Below, piece by piece: positions 1 through 5,693 of a DNA stretch of 7,152 bases (position 1 is the stretch's first letter; every line of letters begins with the position of its first letter). The DNA is from Gammaproteobacteria bacterium RIFCSPLOWO2_02_FULL_56_15 (GTDB taxonomy: Bacteria > Pseudomonadota > Gammaproteobacteria > Eutrophobiales > Eutrophobiaceae), in contig MGYR01000053.1 in assembly GCA_001801825.1 (NCBI GenBank), positions 1-7,152 of the forward strand, read 5' to 3'. A program made the position numbers and the translations under genes. The notes beneath the pieces are model-generated. The model made no database searches, was not told the DNA's origin, and saw only the letters and a program-made list of their open reading frames with translations.

Positions 1-1291
1 CGCGTCCCATCATTGTCAATCCTGAAAACCGCAAGTTTTCCACCACTGTATACTCTCTTGCTTTGAGCAACTTCTCAATATCACCTTCGATGAGCCAGAA
101 CTGCGCATTCTTTATATATACGGGTACCCGGACACCCGTTACTGTCTTGCTGATCACCAGTCCCTGGGGAAGGGCATGAACATGCCCATGGAGCGCAGCT
201 GCCACTGCCTTGGAAATAACATAATATCCAGGGCCGAGCGGATGGCCATTGATATCATCCGGGTACAACCCCAACTTGCTCATGGCGGCTTCCTGAAGCG
301 CCGCTGCAGTGTCCACATAAATCACCTGATCCAGCGACTGTAACCCTGCTGCAAACCAGGCAATCCTGGCGGACTCGGCCTCGATCAGGCTCTCGTAGGC
401 AGGGATGGTTTCAACAGCTTCCATCCGGATTTTTTTCAGGTAAACATATTCTTTGGTAGGTATGATTGTAAAGACCAGTTGTATCCCTACCTGATGCGCC
501 ACCTTGGCAATATCGCTGGCAATGTCGAGCATGATTTCATAACCCAGGTCAACAGCCGGATGCTTCATATTCGTGAACAGCCGTATTGCAGGCGTAAATC
601 CCGTAACCGTACCATCCCTGAACTTCACCTGCCAATGTTCATTATCCGGAGGAGGGAATTTCACAGCGGGGACATCTTCTGCGGCAACATCGGATCTGCC
701 CAGATACGGTTTCCACCGATCCGAGGACAACGCAAGGTTGACCGTCTCAATCGCGTCATTACCAGTATAGAATGCGACAATGACTATTTTCGGGTTGAGG
801 ACGAGTGATTTGGAAAACGCATACAAATACTGCACTGCACCCCAGCCTCCGGTCGCCATGCTGTAGACAACAGTGCCAGCAGGCAACTGCGTACGCAGGA
901 AAGTGGGCCAGTTCTCCCAGATTACGACATTATTTCCATAGGTCTGGCTGTCTCCAATGACGAGAATATCCGCTTCGTTTGGCACAGCGAGATTTCTGAA
1001 GCCAAGCAGATCATGCGGCCCCATGCTGCCCAGATCAGGGAAAAGGGTCTGCGCCCGTACTCCCAAGATAGGATCGCTAATCAGGAATTCCGTTGACTGC
1101 CGATCGTCACGGGAAAGGATGTTTTCATAGAAGGGGACGACTTCCCTGCTTGATCTGACCATGACCATATCAGCCGGGATACCCAGCAGGGTCGGCGCCA
1201 ACCAGCGGATTAGTCCCAGGGCGATCGCCAGAGTGACAGCGGTGACAAGAAACAATAAGAGAATTTCAGATAGTCTGGCGCTGTATTTCAC
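1..1291 (-). CDS. membrane-anchored SGNH/GDSL-family hydrolase, 3' end outside window (partial)
   Basis: The minus strand is open from a GTG at 1291 to the left edge, giving 430 codons with no stop. A GAAGG ribosome-binding site lies at 1298-1302, six bases before the GTG; no in-frame ATG fits better. Residues about 8-33 form one hydrophobic segment after a short basic N-terminus (signal anchor), so the rest is probably periplasmic. SGNH blocks appear in order: GDSQ with nucleophile Ser115 (residues 113-116), a Gly-rich TGGWG at 147-151, YTGND with Asn178, and a late DDINGHP with His350 and Asp345/346 as the likely dyad. The Asp-His spacing is one residue longer than the classic DxxH block. 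About 70 further residues follow the last block and are not explained by the hydrolase fold. The family includes esterases and carbohydrate O-acetyl transferases/esterases. Substrate is unknown and the neighbour nadE gives no clue. The family call is firm; the function is open. Confidence 0.85.
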   Translation of the reverse strand, partial: MKYSARLSEILLLFLVTAVTLAIALGLIRWLAPTLLGIPADMVMVRSSREVVPFYENILSRDDRQSTEFLISDPILGVRAQTLFPDLGSMGPHDLLGFRNLAVPNEADILVIGDSQTYGNNVVIWENWPTFLRTQLPAGTVVYSMATGGWGAVQYLYAFSKSLVLNPKIVIVAFYTGNDAIETVNLALSSDRWKPYLGRSDVAAEDVPAVKFPPPDNEHWQVKFRDGTVTGFTPAIRLFTNMKHPAVDLGYEIMLDIASDIAKVAHQVGIQLVFTIIPTKEYVYLKKIRMEAVETIPAYESLIEAESARIAWFAAGLQSLDQVIYVDTAAALQEAAMSKLGLYPDDINGHPLGPGYYVISKAVAAALHGHVHALPQGLVISKTVTGVRVPVYIKNAQFWLIEGDIEKLLKAREYTVVENLRFSGLTMMGR

Positions 1292-1302
1292 TGGATACCT
1301 TC

Positions 1303-1331
1303 ATGACATTTGCCGGAACTCATAATATCCT
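1303..1331 (+). promoter_or_regulatory. candidate sigma-70 promoter for nadE
   Basis: ATGACA at 1303-1308 matches the -35 consensus at five of six bases. TATCCT at 1326-1331 matches the -10 consensus at four of six, with a 17-bp spacer. Transcription would begin near 1338 and leave a leader of about 58 nt before the GTG at 1396. That would place the in-frame ATG at 1303 upstream of the transcript. The call rests on consensus matching by eye. Confidence 0.35.
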
Positions 1332-1349
1332 ATACAGGTATAAGTACAA
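1322..1349 (-). promoter_or_regulatory. candidate promoter for the SGNH hydrolase gene
   Basis: On the minus strand TTGTAC (1349-1344) and TATTAT (1327-1322) are separated by 16 bp. The -10 box matches consensus at five of six positions and the -35 at three. Transcription would start near 1315, about 24 nt before the GTG at 1291. The spacer contains the left copy of the 11-bp repeat, so a protein bound there would sit between the two boxes. Found by eye. Confidence 0.3.
1328..1338. repeat. 11-bp direct repeat, left copy (TCCTATACAGG)
   Basis: This sequence is identical to positions 1370-1380. Its core CCTATACAGG is an imperfect palindrome (8 of 10 positions fit CCT-n-TA-n-AGG), as expected for a site bound by a protein dimer. 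It lies in the spacer of the leftward promoter candidate and at the predicted start of nadE transcription. No known operator is recognised. Confidence 0.5.
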
Positions 1350-1369
1350 ACGCGCCGATCATAGTCAGT

Positions 1370-1380
1370 TCCTATACAGG
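1370..1380. repeat. 11-bp direct repeat, right copy (TCCTATACAGG)
   Basis: This second identical copy starts 42 bp after the first, which is four helical turns, so both copies face the same side of the DNA. It lies in the predicted nadE leader, ending 15 bp before the GTG. Its final AGG runs into CAGGA, which serves as the presumed nadE Shine-Dalgarno region, so binding here could also hinder nadE expression (inference). Confidence 0.5.
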
Positions 1381-1395
1381 CAGGACTCTTCAATC

Positions 1396-3015
1396 GTGAA
1401 ACTAGCCATAGCCCAGATCAATTTGCATGTCGGCAACATCGAAAAAAACACGACCGATATCATCGGCTGGATTCGGAAAGCCAGGGATGCCTATAACGCG
1501 GAGCTGATCATCTTCCCAGAGCTCACGATCTGCGGCTATCCCCCGGAAGACCTTTTACTACGGCCGTCCTTCTTCAGGCAGATAAACCATGCGGTGAAGC
1601 AGATAACGCATGAAGCCAAGGGCATAGCGGTGATCATCGGTTATCCATGGCGTGAGGACGACCGCGTGTACAATGTATGTGCCCTGCTCAGGAACACCAG
1701 GGAGGAAAACCGGTATTTCAAGAAGGTGCTGCCAAATTACGGCGTGTTTGACGAGAAGAGATATTTTCATCCAGGCAACACTACCTGCATTGTGGATCTG
1801 GCAGGCATCCCGACATCTCTCAGCATCTGTGAGGATTTGTGGACTCCGGAACATGCGGGTGTATCGGCTGCCGCCGGAGCCAGATTGCTGATCAATATTA
1901 ATGCCTCCCCCTATCATCAGGGCAAAGACCGGGAAAGAGATGACCTGTTGAGACAGCGTGCCTCAGAAAGCGGTCTGCCCATCATCTATGCAAATCTTGT
2001 AGGCGGCCAGGATGAACTGGTCTTCGACGGCGGCTCCCTGGTCATGGACAGCTCAAGGAAGATAGTTTTCCGGGCCGCACAATTCCAGGAAGGACTGTAC
2101 CTGGTGAAGTTGACCGATACCCGCGAGACGCTGGTTTTCGAACCGGAGCAGCCCTCCGCAAAAGCCCTCCCCAATGAGGCGGGTGTTTACCAGGCACTGG
2201 TGCTGGGGGTCAGGGACTATGTTCACAAGAATGGTTTCAAGGGTGCCCTGATCGGTCTCTCCGGCGGTATCGATTCCGCATTGACGCTGGTAATCGCCGC
2301 AGACGCCCTGGGGCCTGAGAATGTCCTGGCGATCATGATGCCATCACGTTACACCGCGGACATGAGTACGGAGGATGCCAGGTTGATGGCGGAATGTTTG
2401 GGAGTCCCCTGGCATGTCATTCCCATCGAGAAGGCCTTTCTCGCCATTACGGAATTACTGGAACCCCTGTTTGCCGGTCTGCCTGCCGATTTGACCGAGG
2501 AGAATATCCAGGCCCGCTGCCGTGGCGTGCTCCTGATGGCCATATCCAACAAGACCGGTAAACTTTTGCTGACCACCGGTAACAAGAGTGAAATGGCAGT
2601 AGGATATGCAACCCTGTACGGTGACATGGCCGGAGGTTTTGCCCCGCTCAAGGATGTGTCCAAGCAGCTGGTCTACGCGCTGTCAAGATGGCGCAACACC
2701 CAGGCGGCGGTAATTCCCGAAAGAATCCTGGAGCGCCCTCCGAGCGCGGAACTTCGACCGGATCAGAAAGATGCAGACAGCCTGCCACCCTATGAGGTCC
2801 TGGATCAGGTGTTGGAACGTTATATAGAATTGGATGAGAGTCCGGAGCTGATCATCCAGAGTGGCTTTGATCGGCAACTGGTATTCGAGATCACACAGCT
2901 GGTGGACCGCAGTGAATACAAACGCCGCCAGGCGGCGCCGGGAGTCAAGATTACCAAACGTGCCTTCGGGAGAGATCGCCGCTATCCGATCACTTCGGGA
3001 TACCGGGATATGTAG
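1396..3015 (+). CDS. nadE: glutamine-dependent NAD+ synthetase
   Basis: This cytoplasmic enzyme performs the last step of NAD+ synthesis: ATP-dependent amidation of deamido-NAD+ using ammonia from glutamine. The 539-residue protein has two domains. A nitrilase-fold glutaminase occupies about residues 1-250, with catalytic Glu42 (PELT), Lys109 (before LPNYGVFDE) and Cys145 (SICEDLW). A synthetase domain from about 265 to the end has the ATP pyrophosphatase loop SGGIDS at 289-294, TTGNKSE at 393-399 and LYGDMAGG at 407-414, and ends with the family's KRRQAAPG segment. The GTG at 1396 is preferred because the family begins at VKLAIAQINL and AGGA lies ten bases upstream. The in-frame ATG at 1303 would add 31 residues unlike the family and lies upstream of the predicted transcript start. 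Length is typical. The gene is divergent from the SGNH hydrolase gene and convergent with bamD. E. coli NadE lacks the glutaminase domain. Confidence 0.97.
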   Translation: MKLAIAQINLHVGNIEKNTTDIIGWIRKARDAYNAELIIFPELTICGYPPEDLLLRPSFFRQINHAVKQITHEAKGIAVIIGYPWREDDRVYNVCALLRNTREENRYFKKVLPNYGVFDEKRYFHPGNTTCIVDLAGIPTSLSICEDLWTPEHAGVSAAAGARLLININASPYHQGKDRERDDLLRQRASESGLPIIYANLVGGQDELVFDGGSLVMDSSRKIVFRAAQFQEGLYLVKLTDTRETLVFEPEQPSAKALPNEAGVYQALVLGVRDYVHKNGFKGALIGLSGGIDSALTLVIAADALGPENVLAIMMPSRYTADMSTEDARLMAECLGVPWHVIPIEKAFLAITELLEPLFAGLPADLTEENIQARCRGVLLMAISNKTGKLLLTTGNKSEMAVGYATLYGDMAGGFAPLKDVSKQLVYALSRWRNTQAAVIPERILERPPSAELRPDQKDADSLPPYEVLDQVLERYIELDESPELIIQSGFDRQLVFEITQLVDRSEYKRRQAAPGVKITKRAFGRDRRYPITSGYRDM

Positions 3016-3069
3016 TTATCGTGCCGAACTGTGGTTTGCATCAGGATCGGGCACCCTAACTATGCTGCT
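3016..3069. other. 54-bp convergent gap between nadE and bamD
   Basis: Two genes end here facing each other. The only hairpin I find pairs GTGCCGA (3021-3027) with TCGGGCAC (3047-3054), with one bulged G and a loop of about 19 nt. Neither strand has a T run after it. It is therefore not a convincing intrinsic terminator, and transcripts may read into the opposite gene or end by another mechanism. Confidence 0.4.
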
Positions 3070-3840
3070 TCATCGTACCCTTGTCTTCCTGATTTCCTCG
3101 ATACCCTCGTGCCCGGGGTAATTCAACTCCAGTACGCGCACGGCATCCTCGGATAGTTTGTCCATTTCCAGTACTTTGTAGGACTTCGCCATAATCACCA
3201 GCGCTTCCGGCACGGAGGGAGTCCGCTCGTAATTCTCCACTACATAACGCGCCCGATTCGCAGCCGCCACGAATGCGCCCCTGCGCATATAGTAGGTGGC
3301 GATATGCACCTCATATTCGGCCAGCAGGTTCCGTAAATAGGTCATCCGCTTGCGGGCGTCGTCAAGGTACTGGCTCTCCGGGTAGCGCTCCACCAGCTCG
3401 GCAAAATCCTGAAAGGCCTGCAGGGCCGCAGTGGAATCCCTCTGCGACAGATCAATGGGCAGGAATCTGTCTGTCAGGCCCTTGCCCTTGTTGAAATTCA
3501 CCAGTCCGCGAAGGTAATAGGCATAATCCACCTGTACACTCTGTGGGTAAAGGCGGATAAACCGGTCACATGTGGACAACGATTCCTCGAATTTCTCCAG
3601 CTTATAGTAAACGAATGCCAGGTCCAGCAGTGACTGCTGACCATATACCCCGAAAGGAAACCGGGTTTCCAGAAATTCATAATATTCAACCGCGCGATTG
3701 TAGGACCCAGAATCCAGGGCATTTTTTGCCTCTTCGTATAATTTTTCCACAGTCCAGTCTTGCGTTGGGTCATCATCATCCTTCCCAAGGAAGGAACATC
3801 CCGTGGCAATCAACGCGGTCAACAGAAGGAGAGTTCGCAT
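3070..3840 (-). CDS. bamD: outer membrane protein assembly factor BamD (lipoprotein)
   Basis: BamD is an essential periplasmic lipoprotein of the BAM complex. It works with BamA to fold beta-barrel proteins into the outer membrane. The 256-residue product starts with a short lipoprotein signal (MRTLLLL, then ATGC), with Cys15 as the lipidated residue. Ser16 follows rather than Asp, consistent with export to the outer membrane. The rest is tetratricopeptide-like helical repeats. Segments closely match E. coli BamD, including RFIRLYP at 94-100, VDYAYYLRGL at 104-113, and the ERYPESQYLDDARKR stretch at 151-165. No Shine-Dalgarno sequence precedes the ATG; an AAGGAAG lies about 20 nt upstream. 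A TTG at 3876 would add 12 residues containing Lys, Glu and Asp ahead of the signal peptide, so the ATG at 3840 is favoured. The gene is divergent from rluD as in E. coli. Confidence 0.95.
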   Translation of the reverse strand: MRTLLLLTALIATGCSFLGKDDDDPTQDWTVEKLYEEAKNALDSGSYNRAVEYYEFLETRFPFGVYGQQSLLDLAFVYYKLEKFEESLSTCDRFIRLYPQSVQVDYAYYLRGLVNFNKGKGLTDRFLPIDLSQRDSTAALQAFQDFAELVERYPESQYLDDARKRMTYLRNLLAEYEVHIATYYMRRGAFVAAANRARYVVENYERTPSVPEALVIMAKSYKVLEMDKLSEDAVRVLELNYPGHEGIEEIRKTRVR

Positions 3841-3925
3841 GGGAGATAGGTTATAACAATCTTCCTTCAGTAGCAAAAGACTGTATCATGCCGGTCATCT
3901 ACATTTGAGGACCCTGGTCCCGGGT
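3841..3925. promoter_or_regulatory. divergent control region between bamD and rluD
   Basis: These 85 bp should drive both genes. For bamD, the minus strand has TTGCTA, a 15-bp spacer and TATAAC (3855-3850). That start would lie only a few bases before the ATG at 3840, which would fit the missing ribosome-binding site but is unproven. For rluD, TATCAT at 3884-3889, preceded directly by TG, is a fair -10 box without a good -35. Its start near 3896 would give a leader of about 30 nt before the ATG at 3926. All assignments were made by eye. Confidence 0.35.
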
Positions 3926-4879
3926 ATGCAGGCCGATAAACTTTCCGCAGTAATTCCTGAAAATCTTGCCGGTAAAAGACTTGATCAGGCCCTTGCCGCT
4001 CTGTTTCCACAACACTCCCGGTCCCGCTTGCAGGGCTGGATCCGCGACGGAAAGGTGCTGCTCAATGGGGAACAGCCGCAGCAGCGCAGGACCGTGACCA
4101 AAGGGGATATGGTTGAAGTGATTCCAGTTCCTGAAACCCATACTGCATGGTATCCCGAACCCATCGCCCTCAATATCCTCCATGAGGACGACTCCCTGCT
4201 CATCATTAACAAGCCGGCCGGCCTGGTAGTACACCCCGGCGCGGGAAATCCCGCCCATACGCTTCTCAATGCACTGCTTCATTACGATCCCGCCCTGGCG
4301 GGAGTGCCGCGGGCGGGGATCATACAGCGTCTCGACAAGGATACTTCCGGGATCATGGTGATTGCCCGGACTCCGGAAGCCCACACCTTCCTGGTCGACC
4401 AGATGCAGCAGCGGCTGATTCAGCGTGAATATGAGGCCATCGTCACCGGCACGATCACCTCGGGCGGATCAATCAACGATCCCATTGGAAGACACCCGGT
4501 ACATCGCAAGCGGATGGCCGTGACCAGCAAAGGCAAAACCGCCATCACCCATTACCGGATCATCCGAAAATATCGTTCCCATACCCATCTCCGCATCCGC
4601 CTGGAAACCGGACGGACGCACCAGATCCGTGTACACATGGCATCCATCCATCATCCACTGGTGGGTGATCCCGTCTACGGCGGACGTTTGCGCCTACCGG
4701 CATCTATTCCGGAGGAGTTGCGCGGACAACTCCAGTCTTTCCCGCGCCAGGCTCTCCATGCCTGTACCTTGGAGTTGACGCATCCCGTCAGTGGAACAAA
4801 ACTGCGGCAGGATACTCCACTTCCTGCTGACATGATCGCTTTACTGAAAGCCCTGGATCATGCAGCAAGCAGTGATTGA
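3926..4879 (+). CDS. rluD: 23S rRNA pseudouridine synthase RluD
   Basis: RluD converts uridines to pseudouridine in helix 69 of 23S rRNA (1911, 1915 and 1917 in E. coli), a site important for ribosome assembly and termination. The 317-residue product has an N-terminal S4 RNA-binding domain (about 17-64, starting KRLDQAL). The RluA-type catalytic domain follows, with NKPAGLVVHPGAGNP at 95-109 and RLDKDTSG at 135-142, where Asp137 is the catalytic residue. It also has GRTHQIRVH at 229-237 and HPLVGDPVYGG at 243-253. The ATG at 3926 aligns with the E. coli N-terminus. A TTG at 3905 would add seven residues with no better ribosome-binding site. The residue before the catalytic RLD is Gln134, where E. 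coli RluD, RluC and RluA have His. Divergence from bamD and overlap with pgeF support RluD over the paralogous RluC. Confidence 0.93.
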   Translation: MQADKLSAVIPENLAGKRLDQALAALFPQHSRSRLQGWIRDGKVLLNGEQPQQRRTVTKGDMVEVIPVPETHTAWYPEPIALNILHEDDSLLIINKPAGLVVHPGAGNPAHTLLNALLHYDPALAGVPRAGIIQRLDKDTSGIMVIARTPEAHTFLVDQMQQRLIQREYEAIVTGTITSGGSINDPIGRHPVHRKRMAVTSKGKTAITHYRIIRKYRSHTHLRIRLETGRTHQIRVHMASIHHPLVGDPVYGGRLRLPASIPEELRGQLQSFPRQALHACTLELTHPVSGTKLRQDTPLPADMIALLKALDHAASSD

Positions 4880-5621
4880 TAACCCGGTTTGGCTACCCGC
4901 CGACTGGCCTGCGCCGACTTGTGTCCGGGCAGGTTCTACTACCTCCCTATCTGACATCAGTCCTGACAGCTCCATGGACTTCAATCTTGCCATGCATACG
5001 GGCGATAATCCCGGGCGTGTCTCCGCCAACCGCAGCTACCTGCAGAATATGCTCAATCTTCCGGCTGCTCCGATCTGGTTGCGACAGGTCCATGGCAGCA
5101 GGATTATCACGGCTGGAAAGGATGCAACCGGTGATGAGGCGGACGGCTGTTATTCCGACCAGCGCGGGCATGTGTGTGCCGTGCTCACGGCGGACTGTAT
5201 CCCATTGATGTTGTGCAATCGGGAGGGCTCGGAAATTGCTGCAGTTCATGCCGGCTGGCGCGGGCTGTGTAACGGGGTGATTGAAAATGCACTGGGATGC
5301 TTCCGGTCCACGCCCACCGAGATCCTGGCCTGGGTAGGACCCCATATCTGTTCCCGGCATTATGAAGTCGGATCGGAAGTCCTGAACCGGTGTAAGGAAG
5401 TATACGGAGCCAAAGCGCATACCGCGTTCATCGCCACCCGTCCCGATCACTGGCAGGCTGACCTCGGCAAACTGGCTGAGATGGCGCTGTCCGGTTGCGG
5501 GATTACGGCAATGTACAGCAGCGGGCACTGCACCTTTGCGAGAACTGATTTATTGTATTCGTACCGCAGAAACCGGGAGGGCGGGAGATTCGCCAGCCTG
5601 ATCTGGATTACGCCGGATTGA
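4860..5621 (+). CDS. pgeF: peptidoglycan editing factor PgeF (YfiH/LACC1 family)
   Basis: This 253-residue protein belongs to the YfiH/YlmD/LACC1 family, formerly called multicopper polyphenol oxidase. E. coli PgeF is reported to remove peptidoglycan precursors carrying L-Ser in place of L-Ala at position one; other members have purine nucleoside activity. The metal-binding residues are present: His78 (RQVHG), Cys113 (TADCIP) and His130 (VHAGWRGLC). Further family segments are LAWVGPHI at 156-163, YEVGSEV at 168-174, HCTF at 223-226 and SYRRNREGGRFAS at 234-246. The ATG at 4860 lies inside the end of rluD, giving a 20-nt overlap that suggests translational coupling; no strong ribosome-binding site precedes it. 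The usual N-terminal TTRxGGVS motif reads TTSLSDIS here (residues 27-34), so Arg and both Gly are changed. The catalytic metal site is intact, so the family call stands. Confidence 0.93.
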   Translation: MQQAVIDNPVWLPADWPAPTCVRAGSTTSLSDISPDSSMDFNLAMHTGDNPGRVSANRSYLQNMLNLPAAPIWLRQVHGSRIITAGKDATGDEADGCYSDQRGHVCAVLTADCIPLMLCNREGSEIAAVHAGWRGLCNGVIENALGCFRSTPTEILAWVGPHICSRHYEVGSEVLNRCKEVYGAKAHTAFIATRPDHWQADLGKLAEMALSGCGITAMYSSGHCTFARTDLLYSYRRNREGGRFASLIWITPD

Positions 5622-5693
5622 TCCCAGTTTCCATAACTTGGGGATACACACCGAAACACCTACAGAGCAGTCCAATATAAAGGAATCCTTACT
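5622..5693 (+). other. 72-bp gap between pgeF and gdh with ribosome-binding site
   Basis: An imperfect hairpin with bulges (ATCCCA-GTT, loop TCCAT, AAC-TTGGGGAT; 5621-5645) begins at the last base of the pgeF stop codon but has no following T run, so it is a weak terminator candidate. AAGGA at 5680-5684 is the gdh Shine-Dalgarno sequence, nine bases before the ATG. TATAAA at 5676-5681 resembles a -10 box but would start transcription almost at the ATG. A very weak pair, TTGGGG (5638-5643) and TACAGA (5661-5666), is spaced 17 bp. I cannot decide between read-through from pgeF and a separate gdh promoter. Confidence 0.35.

Larger units (their letters stand above)
1292..1395. promoter_or_regulatory. 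divergent intergenic control region between the SGNH gene and nadE
   Basis: These 104 bp separate two genes read in opposite directions, so both promoters should lie here. The region is more AT-rich than the flanking coding sequence. It contains two copies of an 11-bp repeat, plus hexamers resembling sigma-70 boxes on each strand; these are listed separately. The candidate promoters overlap each other and the left repeat, an arrangement that would allow one bound protein to affect both genes. That is inferred from layout only. Confidence 0.6.

Noticed and set aside
119..140. Palindrome CGGGTACCCG and nearby ACGGGT/ACCCGT hairpin
   Set aside because: It lies inside the SGNH coding frame, is a single copy, and has no features of a regulatory or recombination site.
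479..808. Plus-strand 109-codon ORF, with a second at 573-770
   Set aside because: They lie wholly within the SGNH coding sequence on the other strand, have no recognisable motifs, and the SGNH frame carries all the conserved blocks.
1266..1304. 12-codon minus-strand ORF (ATG at 1304) overlapping the SGNH gene start, possible leader peptide
   Set aside because: It shares the same GAAGG region but has no ribosome-binding site of its own and no runs of regulatory codons. An ORF this short is expected by chance.
1303..1395. 31-codon N-terminal extension of NadE from the ATG at 1303
   Set aside because: The extension does not resemble the family, whose members begin at the VKLAIAQ segment. It contains the intergenic repeats, and the GTG at 1396 has an AGGA site ten bases upstream.
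2923..2937. Perfect 7-bp inverted repeat with a 1-base centre near the end of nadE
   Set aside because: It encodes the conserved RRQAA segment of NAD+ synthetases, so the symmetry is explained by codon choice. It lies well before the stop codon and has no T run.
3021..3054. Bidirectional terminator between nadE and bamD
   Set aside because: The stem is short and bulged, the loop is about 19 nt and no T run follows on either strand.
3899..4384. 161-codon minus-strand ORF opposite rluD
   Set aside because: It is antisense to the strongly conserved RluD frame, with no domain-like content; it is a shadow of GC-biased codon use.
4947..5528. 193-codon minus-strand ORF opposite pgeF
   Set aside because: It is antisense to the PgeF frame, which carries the metal ligands and family motifs. 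The antisense product shows no motif or signal peptide.
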